DNA of 64,000 bases, taken from Candidatus Krumholzibacteriota bacterium (GTDB lineage Bacteria > Krumholzibacteriota > Krumholzibacteriia > LZORAL124-64-63). Under the pieces are notes generated by a model. The model was not told the DNA's origin. It ran no database searches and saw only the letters and a list, made by a program, of their open reading frames with translations. Both the position numbers and the translations under genes were made by a program. The DNA lies in assembly GCA_022711765.1 (NCBI GenBank), contig JAKLEB010000001.1, forward strand, positions 1,718,694 through 1,782,693, read 5' to 3'. Of this stretch, positions 1 through 8,004 are shown piece by piece (the first letter of the stretch is position 1; each line of letters begins with the position of its first letter).

Positions 1-558
1 GTGTCCGGTAAGGGGCTCTCGGCGGCGCTGCTCGTGGCCGCGCTGCTGCCGGCCATCCGCACGGTGGCGCTGGAATGCGGCGATCTGGGGCGACTCGCGG
101 CCCGGGTCAACGAGCAGCTCTTCGAGTCCACGGACGCGGTCCGCTTCGCCACCCTCTTCCTGGGCCAGCTCGACCCGCGGACGGGCCGGCTCGAGTACGT
201 CAACGCCGGGCACAACCCCCCGCTGGTGGTCGGTCCGGGAGGCGAAATCACGCCCCTGGCCGCGGTCGGCCCCCCCGTGGGCATGTTGCCGGAATTCACG
301 TACCCTGTCCGGACCTATGACCTGGCGCCTGGGTCCAGGCTCGTGCTGTACAGCGACGGTCTGACCGAAGCGATGAACGGGAGCGAGGACATGTACGGTG
401 ACGAGCGGCTGCAGGCGCTCCTGAGCCTCTGTCCCGATTGCAGCGTGACCGAGCTCCGGGGCCGGGTGCTCCAGGACGTGGCCGCGTTCGTCGACGGCGC
501 CCCGAAGACCGACGATCTGACCCTCCTCGTCGTCGAACGCGATCGCGAGCCGACGTGA
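1..558 (+). CDS. SpoIIE/RsbU-type PP2C serine phosphatase, C-terminal part
   Basis: This is the C-terminal 185 residues of a PPM/PP2C-like phosphatase of the SpoIIE/RsbU class, which dephosphorylates anti-sigma-factor antagonists in partner-switching signalling. It opens with VSGKGLSAALL, the conserved core motif that normally follows an Asp. Further on come YVNAGHNPP, LVLYSDGLTEA and KTDDLTLLVV, the last two carrying metal-binding aspartates. The first codon is GTG but falls inside the catalytic domain, so the true start and any sensor domain lie off the window to the left. The stop overlaps the start of the following metallophosphoesterase by 4 bp, so the two are probably co-transcribed and translationally coupled. 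Confidence 0.9.
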   Translation: MSGKGLSAALLVAALLPAIRTVALECGDLGRLAARVNEQLFESTDAVRFATLFLGQLDPRTGRLEYVNAGHNPPLVVGPGGEITPLAAVGPPVGMLPEFTYPVRTYDLAPGSRLVLYSDGLTEAMNGSEDMYGDERLQALLSLCPDCSVTELRGRVLQDVAAFVDGAPKTDDLTLLVVERDREPT

Positions 559-1286
559 AGCTCGCCCTGATCAGCGACATCCACAGCAATCTCGAGGCCC
601 TCGACGCCGTGATCGCCGACGCTCGCGCGCAGGGCGCCGACGCGTTCGCCTGCCTCGGCGACATCGTCGGCTATGGCGCCGACCCCGTCGCGTGCCTCGA
701 GCGAGTTCAGAGCCTGGCGCCGATCGCGGTGATCCAGGGCAACCACGACGCGTATGCGGCCGACGAGCGCGATCTGGGCGACTTCAACCCGCTCGCGAGC
801 AAGGCGACGGTCTGGACCCGCCGGCAGCTGACCGCCGAGCAGCGCTCGTGGCTCGCGGGCCTTCCCCTGGAGGCGCGGATCGGCCGGGAGATCACGCTGG
901 TCCACGCGAATCCGAGCGAGCCGGACTCCTGGGCGTACGTCCGCTTCCCGGCGGACGGCGCCCTGGCGCTCCTCGACCAGAAGACCCGGCTCTGCTTCTA
1001 CGGCCACACCCATCTGCCGATGGCGTTCCGCCAGCTCGACGACACGGTGCTGCAGCTGACCGCCGACGCCTACAACCTCGCGACCGGCGAGCGCTGGCTC
1101 GTGAACGTCGGCAGCGTCGGCCAGCCGCGCGACGGAGACTGGCGCGCCGCGTATTCCCTGCTCGACGAGGACGGCGATCGGCTCAGCGTGCACCGGGTCG
1201 AGTACGACCTCGCGACCTGCCAGCAGAAGATCGTCGCGGCGGGCCTTCCCGCGCGTCTCGCGGAGCGTTTGGCCGTCGGCCGCTAG
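555..1286 (+). CDS. Calcineurin-like metallophosphoesterase
   Basis: A 243-residue metallophosphoesterase, probably hydrolysing a small phosphoester; the substrate cannot be read from sequence. The metal-binding set is complete: D8-x-H10 in LISDIHSN, GD near residue 36, GNHD at 62-65, a mid-protein His in LVHANP and GHTH at 150-153. I chose the GTG start that overlaps the upstream stop (GTGA), because the fold begins two residues later; an in-frame upstream ATG would add 39 arginine-rich residues encoded on top of the phosphatase gene. A single-domain family member of normal length, probably in one operon with the phosphatase. Confidence 0.9.
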   Translation: MKLALISDIHSNLEALDAVIADARAQGADAFACLGDIVGYGADPVACLERVQSLAPIAVIQGNHDAYAADERDLGDFNPLASKATVWTRRQLTAEQRSWLAGLPLEARIGREITLVHANPSEPDSWAYVRFPADGALALLDQKTRLCFYGHTHLPMAFRQLDDTVLQLTADAYNLATGERWLVNVGSVGQPRDGDWRAAYSLLDEDGDRLSVHRVEYDLATCQQKIVAAGLPARLAERLAVGR

Positions 1287-1290
1287 CGGA

Positions 1291-2013
1291 CTAGCTGCGC
1301 CAGACGCCCTGGCCGACGAGTTGACTCGCGGCCTGCTCGGCCCAGCCGCGGTTCGCCGTCGGACTGGCCGGGCTCGGATGCAGCAGGCGACCGACCGCCG
1401 TCGCGCCGCCGCACACCGCCCGCAGCCGCGCCTCGGCGTAAGCGCCCACGCCCACGCACCACCGCGGGCGATAGAGGTCGACGAGCGCGGCGAGGGCCTC
1501 GTCGCAGGCGGCGAGCAACGGCTCTCGCTCCGCGGCGGGCAACTGGACGGGCGTGCGGTTGCGCCCGGTCGCTTCCAGGAAGACGAGCGGACAGTGGTTG
1601 AGCACGAGGTGGTCCGCGAAGAAGCGCTCGGGCGTGCCGAAGCGGTCGGCGAAGAACCCCCAGAGCCGGCGCCCGGAAACCTCATGGCGCCGGCAGGCGA
1701 GTCCCTCGACCGGCCGCCGGGGGTGTTCCCGCGACGGCTTGCCGATCTCCGCGTCCAGTCCGAGCCAGTCGCGCACGGCCGCCACCTCGCCGAACGGCAC
1801 GCCGGTCTGCGCCATGCCCCACGGTCCGGGATTCATGCCGACGAACAGCACGCGCTTGGGCCGGTCGCCGTAGCGTTCGAGGTACTGGCGGACCGCCGGG
1901 CGGGCGTAGCCAAGCGGGTCGTAGACGTGCGTGACCGGCGGGCCGAAGTCGAGGCGGTCGACCTGGATCCGCAGGTCGTCCAGGATGCTGAGGGCTTGGC
2001 TCGCGAGCGTCAT
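1291..2013 (-). CDS. SMUG1-type uracil-DNA glycosylase
   Basis: A 240-residue uracil-DNA glycosylase of the SMUG1 (family 3) type, which removes uracil and related bases to start base excision repair. The water-activating and uracil pocket motif GMNPGPWGMAQTGVPFGE lies at residues 59-76 with Asn61. The second signature HPSPASPTANRGW begins at His212. Both are almost textbook SMUG1, including the length. It is transcribed away from the DUF1684 lipoprotein gene across a 53-bp gap and its 3' end abuts the metallophosphoesterase (4-bp gap), so it is probably a single transcription unit. SMUG1 is best known from animals but bacterial versions are established. Confidence 0.93.
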   Translation of the reverse strand: MTLASQALSILDDLRIQVDRLDFGPPVTHVYDPLGYARPAVRQYLERYGDRPKRVLFVGMNPGPWGMAQTGVPFGEVAAVRDWLGLDAEIGKPSREHPRRPVEGLACRRHEVSGRRLWGFFADRFGTPERFFADHLVLNHCPLVFLEATGRNRTPVQLPAAEREPLLAACDEALAALVDLYRPRWCVGVGAYAEARLRAVCGGATAVGRLLHPSPASPTANRGWAEQAASQLVGQGVWRS

Positions 2014-2066
2014 GCGGCTACCTTTCGGAGGTCCGGATACAGGCCCATGATCCGGGAGGTGGCACC

Positions 2067-2969
2067 GTGAAGCCAGCGCTCGTTTTGCACGGCGTCGTGA
2101 TCCTCGCGCTCGCCCTCGGCGGCTGCGCCGACCGTGACGACAGCGCGGGATATGTCCGCTCGGTCGACGCCTGGCACGCCGACCGCATCGAACGGCTTCG
2201 CGCCGAGGACGGCTGGCTCACCCTGGTCGGCCTGCACCCCCTGGCTGCGGGCCCGAACACCGTGGGGACCGCCGCGGACGCCGACGTGCGGCTCGGGGGA
2301 GCGGCGCCGTCGCTCGTGGGCACGATCACCGTCGCGCCCGACACCGTCAGCTTCGCCGGCGCCGCCGGCGTCGCGGTGCTCGAGGCGGGCACCGGGCGAC
2401 CCGCGCCGGCGCTCCTCGCGACGGACCGCGACGGGACGCCGACGGTGCTCGCGATCGGCACGCTGCGATTCCACGTGATCGTGCGCGGCGCCCGGCACTT
2501 CTTGCGGGTCAAGGATGCGGCGAGCCCGGTCCGCCGCGATTTCCGGGGAATCGACCGCTATCCCGTCGATCCGAGATGGCGCGTGACGGCGCGGCTCGTG
2601 TCGCGCGGCATGCCGAGGACCGTACCGATCGTCGACGTGCTCGGCGACGTCGCGAACGAGCCGAGCCCCGGCGTGCTCGAGTTCACGCTCGAGGGGCTCA
2701 CCTGCCGGCTGATTCCGACCGGCGAGCCGGGCCAGCCGCTCTTCATCGTGTTCGCCGACCGGACCAACGACGAGGCGACCTATGGCGGCGGCCGCTTCCT
2801 GACGACCGAGCCGCCGGCTGCCGACGGCACGGTCGTCCTCGATTTCAATCGCGCCATCAACCCGCCGTGCGTGTTCACGCCCTACGCCACCTGCCCCTTG
2901 CCGCCGGAGGAGAACGCGTTGCCGATCGCCGTGAAGGCCGGGGAGATGATGTGGGGCGGGCGGCACTAG
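2067..2969 (+). CDS. DUF1684 family lipoprotein
   Basis: A 300-residue protein of the DUF1684 family, whose biochemical function is unknown. It carries a lipoprotein signal (hydrophobic stretch ending LALGGC, lipidated Cys20), so it should be anchored in an outer or inner membrane facing the periplasm. The C-terminal block is the family signature: DFNRAINPPCVFTPYATC followed by a PLPPEEN segment and LPIAVKAGE. The glycosyltransferase start codon follows after only 5 bp, suggesting a two-gene operon, although the two proteins have no obvious functional link. Confidence 0.88.
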   Translation: MKPALVLHGVVILALALGGCADRDDSAGYVRSVDAWHADRIERLRAEDGWLTLVGLHPLAAGPNTVGTAADADVRLGGAAPSLVGTITVAPDTVSFAGAAGVAVLEAGTGRPAPALLATDRDGTPTVLAIGTLRFHVIVRGARHFLRVKDAASPVRRDFRGIDRYPVDPRWRVTARLVSRGMPRTVPIVDVLGDVANEPSPGVLEFTLEGLTCRLIPTGEPGQPLFIVFADRTNDEATYGGGRFLTTEPPAADGTVVLDFNRAINPPCVFTPYATCPLPPEENALPIAVKAGEMMWGGRH

Positions 2970-2974
2970 GCCCG

Positions 2975-4207
2975 ATGCGTCCCCTCCTCGTCCTCTCCCA
3001 GCGCCCCGAGCTGACCGGCAGCGGGATCACGCTCGACGCGCTCGCGCGCGAGGCGGTCGCCGCAGGGCACGAGCCCTGGGTCCTCTGCGGTGTCCCGGCC
3101 GGCGAAGCCGTTCCCCGCGTCGGCGGCCTGCCGGCCGACCGCGTCCTCACCGTGACGTTCGGCGACGGCGGCGACCTCCCGTTCCCCGTGCCGGGCATGA
3201 GCGACGTGATGCCGTACCCGAGCACGGTCTGGTCCGCGATGACCACGGACCAGCTCGCCCGCTACCGGGAGGTCTGGCGGGCGCGGCTCGCGGACGCCGT
3301 CTCGCGCTGCCGCCCGGATGTCGTCCACTGCAACCACCTGTGGCTCGTGAGCTCGCTCGCGGCGGAGGTCGTCGGCGACGTTCCCGCCGTCGCGCACTGT
3401 CACGCGACCGGGCTGCGACAGCTCGCGAGGTGCCCGCATCTGGGTGGCGAGATCCTGGCGGGGCTGCGCCGGCACCGGCGCTTCCTGGTACCGCACGCGG
3501 ACCTGGGCCGGCTCGTGGCGGCGACCCTGGGCGTCTCCGCCGACCGCATCGTCGAGGTCGGCGCCGGATATCGCGAGGATCTCTTCCACTGCCGCGGCGC
3601 GCCCCCGGCTCTCGCCCGGGCCGGCCAGGTCCTGTACGCCGGCAAGTTCGCCGCCGCCAAGGGCGTCCCCTGGCTGCTCGACGCCTGCGAGGCGGCCTGG
3701 CGACACGACCGCGCGTTCGCGCTGCACGTCGCCGGCGACGGGGCCGGGATCGAGGCCGAGGCGCTTCGCGCGCGGTTCGCCGCGCTCGCGCCGCGAGTCG
3801 TCCAGCACGGTCGGCTCGACCAGGCGTCCCTCGGCGAGCTCATGCGGCGTTCGAGCGTCCTGGTGCTGCCCTCCCTCTACGAAGGCTTGCCGCTCGTGCT
3901 GGTCGAGGGACGAGCCTGCGGCTGCAGACTCGTGAGCACCGCCCTTCCCGGCGTCGTCAGCGGCCTGGCGCCGACGGTCGGCAACGCCCTGCATCTCGTC
4001 TCGCCGCCGCGCCTGGTCAGCTCCGATACGCCGGTCGCCGCCGACCTGACAGCGTTCACCGTACGCCTCGGCTCGGCGATCGACGCCGCGCTCGCCGCCG
4101 GTCCGGTCGCGCCGGCTCCGGGGGAGCTCGCCTCGTTCACCTGGACCGCGGTCTTCCGGCGCGTCGAGACGGTCTGGTCGGCCGTCACGGGAAGCACAAG
4201 CAAGTAA
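2975..4207 (+). CDS. GT4-family glycosyltransferase
   Basis: A 410-residue GT-B fold glycosyltransferase resembling group-1 (GT4) enzymes that move sugars from nucleotide donors onto lipids or polysaccharides. The N-terminal acceptor domain includes DVVHCNHLW (about 115-123). The C-terminal donor domain has YAGKFAAAKGV (about 221-231) and the E-x7-E donor motif EGLPLVLVE at 303-311. The ATG at this position lies 5 bp after the lipoprotein stop; longer in-frame translations upstream would overlap that gene and look non-coding. No other polysaccharide genes flank it, so the acceptor is unknown. Confidence 0.88.
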   Translation: MRPLLVLSQRPELTGSGITLDALAREAVAAGHEPWVLCGVPAGEAVPRVGGLPADRVLTVTFGDGGDLPFPVPGMSDVMPYPSTVWSAMTTDQLARYREVWRARLADAVSRCRPDVVHCNHLWLVSSLAAEVVGDVPAVAHCHATGLRQLARCPHLGGEILAGLRRHRRFLVPHADLGRLVAATLGVSADRIVEVGAGYREDLFHCRGAPPALARAGQVLYAGKFAAAKGVPWLLDACEAAWRHDRAFALHVAGDGAGIEAEALRARFAALAPRVVQHGRLDQASLGELMRRSSVLVLPSLYEGLPLVLVEGRACGCRLVSTALPGVVSGLAPTVGNALHLVSPPRLVSSDTPVAADLTAFTVRLGSAIDAALAAGPVAPAPGELASFTWTAVFRRVETVWSAVTGSTSK

Positions 4208-4347
4208 ACGATATCGTCGATCCGTCCTGGCCGCGTCGCGAGCGATCTCGCGGTCGGGCCGATCCGCCGCGTAAGAGAATCCGCGGAATCAAAACTCAGG
4301 TTCCGGCAGTTGACATCCGGCTTCCAGTCGCCCGAAAGGAGCCCGTC

Positions 4348-5013
4348 ATGCAGACCAAGCTGATCACCGGAACCGTCGCGTTCACCCTCGCGCTCGCCGG
4401 AATCGCCCTGGCCGACGATTTCATGCCGCCGGACTGGCGCGGCGACCCGCTCACCGTCCTGGCCGAGTGGGAATTCACCGTGGACTTCACGCCCGATCCC
4501 CTGAACGTCCCGCCCGAGAACTTGATCACCGCCGGCGACGGCACGCACCTGCTCGGCGACGCCTGGACGCATGCTCACGTCGGCGAGAACGTGTTCTGGG
4601 AGGTCGATCCCGGCGATCCGAACGACGGACGGGCCTACACCCTGGACCTCCCCGGCCAGATCGACTTCTTCCTCGTCAACTGGATCGACGAGTACGAATT
4701 CAAGCACATCTGGATCCAGATCACCTACGGCGGCCAGGGCCGGCCCGTGGTCAGCGGCGTGCTCGGACCGAATCCATTCGACAACGGCTGGGTCGATCCG
4801 ACCTTCGGCGTGTTCCAGTTCGCGATCGAGGTCGACCCGAACCACCGCGTCGAATCCTGGATCCTGATGCCGAATCCGGACCGCGAGCACGTCTACGTCG
4901 ACGTGCCGCCCTGGACCTGGGTCGACCAGGTCGTGATCGACACGATCTCGACGCCCGAGCCGGTCGCGGTCGAGTCGCGGAACTGGAGCGACGTCAAGGC
5001 CCTGTTCGACTAG
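4348..5013 (+). CDS. Small secreted protein with the C-terminal WxxVKxLF tail
   Basis: A 221-residue protein I do not recognise. The ATG follows GAAAGGAG with a 6-base gap; in-frame codons further upstream do not look coding. It begins with a signal peptide (MQTKLITGTVAFTLALAG, cut after ALA-D) and continues as a mature domain rich in Asp, Trp and Pro without cysteines, as in an exported beta-sandwich. It ends RNWSDVKALFD, the same tail found on three unrelated secreted proteins at 44.5, 45.7 and 52.3 kb; here the last residue is Asp instead of Arg. No neighbouring gene suggests a role. It is followed by a strong hairpin terminator. Confidence 0.8.
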   Translation: MQTKLITGTVAFTLALAGIALADDFMPPDWRGDPLTVLAEWEFTVDFTPDPLNVPPENLITAGDGTHLLGDAWTHAHVGENVFWEVDPGDPNDGRAYTLDLPGQIDFFLVNWIDEYEFKHIWIQITYGGQGRPVVSGVLGPNPFDNGWVDPTFGVFQFAIEVDPNHRVESWILMPNPDREHVYVDVPPWTWVDQVVIDTISTPEPVAVESRNWSDVKALFD

Positions 5014-5033
5014 CCAGGCGACCGAATCCGGAT

Positions 5034-5072
5034 GCGGCGGCCGCCGTCCCCCGGCGGGATGGCGGCCGCCGC
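5034..5072. terminator. Bidirectional hairpin terminator
   Basis: Arms GCGGCGGCCGCC (5034-5045) and GGCGGCCGCCGC (5061-5072) pair perfectly. The stem continues inward through a G-T wobble and TCCC/GGGA, giving about 17 pairs around a 5-base loop. There is no T-tract, as expected in very GC-rich DNA. It sits between two convergent genes, so it probably ends transcription from both sides. Confidence 0.7.
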
Positions 5073-5076
5073 GCGT

Positions 5077-5493
5077 TCAGTCCTGGCCGCGGGCGAGGTG
5101 GGCGACCGACTGCTCGATCAGCCTCTCGAGCGTGGGCAGGTGGAGATCGGCGAGTCGCTTGACGTAGAGGCACGCCTTGCCCGTCCGGAACTTGCCGAGG
5201 CCGGCGAGCAGCTCGTCGTACGCCGCGAACCCGGTCATGATGTACAGCGTGAGATCGTTCTTGCGCGGCGAGAATCCCGTCAGGAACCAGTCGCCCTCGC
5301 GACCGCTCGCGTAGCGGTAGCGATAGCGGCCGAAGCCGACGATGCTCCCGCCCCACAGGACCGGCGGTTGGCCGGTGATCCGCTGCATGATGGCCAGGAC
5401 GGCGCGGCAGTCCTCGCGCCGGCTGTCGCCGGGCACCCCGGCCAGGAAACTCTCGACGTCGCCGTCGCCGGGCCTGGTCTTGAGTTCAGCCAT
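5077..5493 (-). CDS. DUF1801 domain protein
   Basis: A 138-residue cytosolic protein of the DUF1801 (YdhG-like) family, a small alpha-beta fold of unknown biochemical role. Typical features are VESFLAGVPGDSRREDC near the N-terminus, ITGQPPVLWGGSIVGFG in the middle and FSPRKNDLTLYIM, followed by GKACLYVKRLADL. The start is the ATG preceded by GAGGAG at good spacing; the reading frame continues upstream without coding character. It converges on the small secreted protein gene and is divergent from the DUF4231 gene. Confidence 0.87.
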   Translation of the reverse strand: MAELKTRPGDGDVESFLAGVPGDSRREDCRAVLAIMQRITGQPPVLWGGSIVGFGRYRYRYASGREGDWFLTGFSPRKNDLTLYIMTGFAAYDELLAGLGKFRTGKACLYVKRLADLHLPTLERLIEQSVAHLARGQD

Positions 5494-5599
5494 GGGCAGA
5501 CTCCTCGTGAAGTTCGCGAACCTGGGCTCGATCGCGCTGCGCCGGTCGCGAGCGGCCGGTTCGTGACAGGTTTCCGCGCTACTCCCAGCGAAGTCGGAG

Positions 5600-5608
5600 T
5601 GATATGCT
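5600..5608 (+). promoter_or_regulatory. Extended -10 promoter element
   Basis: TGATATGCT matches an extended -10 (TGn followed by TATGCT) upstream of the DUF4231 gene. No good -35 is visible 16-18 bases upstream, which is compatible with extended -10 promoters. The predicted transcript would carry about 60 bases of leader. Confidence 0.4.
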
Positions 5609-5620
5609 CCTCGCTGACCC

Positions 5621-5639
5621 GCCCGACGGTCCGTCGGGC
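5621..5639 (+). other. Leader hairpin upstream of DUF4231 gene
   Basis: GCCCGACG and CGTCGGGC (5621-5628 and 5632-5639) form an 8-bp perfect stem with a 3-base loop inside the presumed 5' leader of the DUF4231 gene. It could affect transcription elongation or mRNA stability. No partner antiterminator is evident. Confidence 0.35.
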
Positions 5640-5670
5640 GCGCGCCCGACCGAACCAGGGAGTGAACGCG

Positions 5671-6186
5671 ATGCCGTCGCAGGATGTGCTCGATGCGAGC
5701 GACCCGGGTGCCAAGCGTGCCTATCTGCTCGAACGCTACGGGGACAAGATCCGCTACTACTGGGCCGCCAGCCGGTCGAACAAGAACTACTACAAACGCA
5801 GCCGCTTCCTCGCCATCGTATTCGGCGCCCTGGTCACGTTCACGGCTGCGCTGGCATCGGCCGACTTCGTCGCCAACTCGCCTGGACTGGACGTCGCGTT
5901 CCGGATCGCCACGCCGGTCCTCGCGCTCCTCCTGACGATCATCACCGGATTCAGCCAGACGTTTCACTGGGGCGCCACCTGGCGGGATATGGTGATCAAC
6001 GCCGAGTACCTGGAGAAGGACAAGGACCGCATCGCGCTCACCACGCCCGCGGAGCTCGATTTCCCGGCCGAGAGCGACCACCTGAACGATCTGGTCATCG
6101 CGGAGAGCCGGGGGTTCTTCGAACGCATCCTCGGCGGCGGGAAGCCGCCGCAGACCGGGACCGCGGCCGGCGCCGACGACTCCTGA
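5671..6186 (+). CDS. DUF4231 two-TM membrane protein (SLATT-like)
   Basis: A 171-residue membrane protein matching the DUF4231 layout: a basic, aromatic N-terminal helix (IRYYWAASRSNKNYYKRSRF), two membrane helices (about 45-66 and 77-98) and a cytoplasmic helical tail (WRDMVINAEYLEKDKDRIAL). DUF4231 is related to SLATT 2-TM modules that act as membrane effectors in some nucleotide-signalling conflict systems. Here no nucleotidyltransferase, SLOG or protease partner lies nearby, so that role is not supported. The start is preceded by AGGGAG. The gene probably stands alone. Confidence 0.78.
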   Translation: MPSQDVLDASDPGAKRAYLLERYGDKIRYYWAASRSNKNYYKRSRFLAIVFGALVTFTAALASADFVANSPGLDVAFRIATPVLALLLTIITGFSQTFHWGATWRDMVINAEYLEKDKDRIALTTPAELDFPAESDHLNDLVIAESRGFFERILGGGKPPQTGTAAGADDS

Positions 6187-6337
6187 ACGGGGCCGGTCGC
6201 GCCACCGAGGACGGAAGCCGGTCGCGCGAGGCGCGAGGACCGGATGGCGAAACATGAGCGAAAATCGGGCTCGTGCCCGGCGGGAGGAGAATCCGGCGCG
6301 ATCGGCGCATCGGCGTCATGACCCGCCAACTCGTTCG

Positions 6338-6346
6338 TGGTAGATT
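6338..6346 (+). promoter_or_regulatory. Extended -10 promoter element
   Basis: TGGTAGATT fits an extended -10 upstream of the terC-like gene, about 55 bases before its ATG. The -35 region is poor. The leader is too short to hold a yybP-ykoY manganese riboswitch, which controls many TerC genes elsewhere. Confidence 0.4.
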
Positions 6347-6399
6347 GTCCGCTCGATTGCCGACGATACGGGCGTCCGACCACCGCGAACGGAGCCGAC

Positions 6400-7152
6400 A
6401 TGGACTGGATCACCGACCCGCAGGCGTGGATCGCGCTCTTGACTCTCACGGCCCTGGAGATCGTCCTCGGCATCGACAACATCATCTTCATTTCGATCAT
6501 CTCGGGCCGGCTGCCCGAATCGAGGCGCGCGCGTGCGCGCACGCTCGGCCTCGCGGCCGCGATGGTCTCCCGCATCCTGCTGCTGGCGTCGCTGGCGTGG
6601 ATCGCCCACCTGACCCGCGAGCTGTTCACCGTCGCGGGGCGCGATGTCACCGCGCGCGACCTCGTGCTCCTCGGCGGCGGGCTGTTCCTGCTCGCGAAGG
6701 CGACGTTCGAGATCCACCACAACCTCGAGGGCGAGGTGGAGCACGGCCGCGGCAAGGCCGTCGCGTCGTTCGCGTCGGTGATCGCCCAGATCATGGTCCT
6801 GGACCTCGTCTTCTCGCTGGACTCGGTGATCACCGCCATCGGCATGGCCGACCACCTCCCCGTGATGATCGCCGCCGTGGTCATCGCCGTCCTGGTGATG
6901 ATGGCTGCCGCGGGTCCGATCAGCCGCTTCGTCGAGGGCCACCCCACGGTCAAGATGCTGGCGCTGTCGTTCCTGCTGCTGGTGGGAATGTCGCTCGTCG
7001 CCGAGGGTTTCGGGCAACACATCTCGAAGGCGTACATCTATTTCGCCATGGGATTCTCGGTCTTCGTCGAGATGCTGAACCTGCGGATCCGGGAGCGGGG
7101 CGATCGCCCGCCGGTGAAGCTGCGCGGCGCGCCGGCGCTGGAAGAGAATTAG
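6400..7152 (+). CDS. TerC family integral membrane protein
   Basis: A 250-residue TerC/YoaE-type membrane protein. Family members are implicated in metal (manganese) export and tellurium resistance. About seven membrane helices are visible. The signature ALEIVLGIDNIIFISII (about 14-30) carries the conserved Glu/Asp/Asn in helix 1, and DLVFSLDSVITAIGM (about 137-151) repeats the acidic motif. It ends in a short basic cytoplasmic tail. The chosen ATG has GGAG five bases upstream; an upstream in-frame start would add 21 non-membrane residues. Probably monocistronic. Confidence 0.9.
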   Translation: MDWITDPQAWIALLTLTALEIVLGIDNIIFISIISGRLPESRRARARTLGLAAAMVSRILLLASLAWIAHLTRELFTVAGRDVTARDLVLLGGGLFLLAKATFEIHHNLEGEVEHGRGKAVASFASVIAQIMVLDLVFSLDSVITAIGMADHLPVMIAAVVIAVLVMMAAAGPISRFVEGHPTVKMLALSFLLLVGMSLVAEGFGQHISKAYIYFAMGFSVFVEMLNLRIRERGDRPPVKLRGAPALEEN

Positions 7153-7411
7153 TCCGGCGACCCCGGACACGGGCCGGCGTCGCGCGATCCGCTCGGCTGG
7201 ACCGCCGCGTTCGCGAGCGCGGCGTTCGAGATCGCGGGAACTCACACCTAATTAATATGATTGAACTCCGACACCGTGGACGACCACGGGCGACCACGCG
7301 GAAGTCGGCGATCGGCCACCGTCGTGCGTGACTGGGTCGAGCGGGGTCCGAGCCGAGCGCGCATGGCGAGACTTCTGCGGGATGGACCTTCCAGCACGAA
7401 AGGACCCTACG

Positions 7412-7933
7412 ATGAACAAGCCTTTCAAGACCATCCTCGCCGCGGCCATTGCCCTGATCCTGGTGGGTAGCGCCGCGCAGGCGCCGGCGGCCGACAAGGA
7501 CAAGCCGATGGCCGAATCGACGGCGGCTGGCAAGACCATGGACATCTATCGCACGATCGCGGCGAAGGAGTCCTTCGACACTCTCGTCAAGGCGCTGCAG
7601 ACCGCCGGTCTGGTCGAGACGCTCGAGGGCAAGGGCCCGTTCACCCTCTTCGCCCCGACCGACGAGGCGTTCGCCAAGTTGCCGCCGGGGACGCTCGACG
7701 CGTTGCTCGCCGACAACGCCGCGCTGACCAAGGTGCTTCGCTACCACCTGGTCGACGGCAAGCTCCACGCGGCCGAGCTGGCCCAGAAGAAGGAGGTCAC
7801 GACCGTCCAGGGCGGCAAGGCGGCGATCGCAGCCGCCGGCGGCGTCACGATCGACGGCGCCAAGCTCGTCAAGACGGACATCGTCTGCACCAACGGCGTG
7901 ATCCACGTGATCGACGTCGTGATGATGCCGTGA
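7412..7933 (+). CDS. Secreted fasciclin (FAS1) domain protein
   Basis: A 173-residue exported protein with one FAS1 domain, a fold usually involved in cell adhesion or surface interaction. A signal peptide (KTILAAAIALILVGSAAQA) precedes a short charged linker. The FAS1 domain spans about 45-173 with the H1 motif GPFTLFAPTDEAFAKLP, then LRYHLVDGK and the closing VCTNGVIHVIDVVMMP. ATG follows GAAAGGA at normal spacing. The 259-bp upstream gap contains an AT-rich patch near 7250-7261 (ATTAATATGATT) that might be part of a promoter, but I could not pair it with a -35. Single gene. Confidence 0.93.
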   Translation: MNKPFKTILAAAIALILVGSAAQAPAADKDKPMAESTAAGKTMDIYRTIAAKESFDTLVKALQTAGLVETLEGKGPFTLFAPTDEAFAKLPPGTLDALLADNAALTKVLRYHLVDGKLHAAELAQKKEVTTVQGGKAAIAAAGGVTIDGAKLVKTDIVCTNGVIHVIDVVMMP

Positions 7934-7947
7934 CCGGAGGCGACCAC

Positions 7948-7986
7948 GGCCGCCTGCGCGCCGCCACCCGGCGCCGCCAGGCGGCC
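7948..7986. terminator. Hairpin between convergent genes
   Basis: GGCCGCCTG (7948-7956) and CAGGCGGCC (7978-7986) form a perfect 9-bp stem, with an inner GCGCC/GGCGC pairing. It lies between the convergent fasciclin and glycosylase genes; there is no T-tract. Likely a bidirectional terminator. Confidence 0.55.
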
Positions 7987-8004
7987 ACAGCGCATCAACG
8001 GACC

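Noticed and set aside
4310..4315. A perfect TTGACA upstream of the small secreted protein at 4348
   Set aside because: No -10 lies 16-18 bases downstream; the position is occupied by the ribosome-binding region, so it cannot serve that gene as a normal promoter.
5671..6186. A defence system around the DUF4231 protein
   Set aside because: No nucleotidyltransferase, TIR, SLOG, nuclease or protease gene lies within several kilobases.
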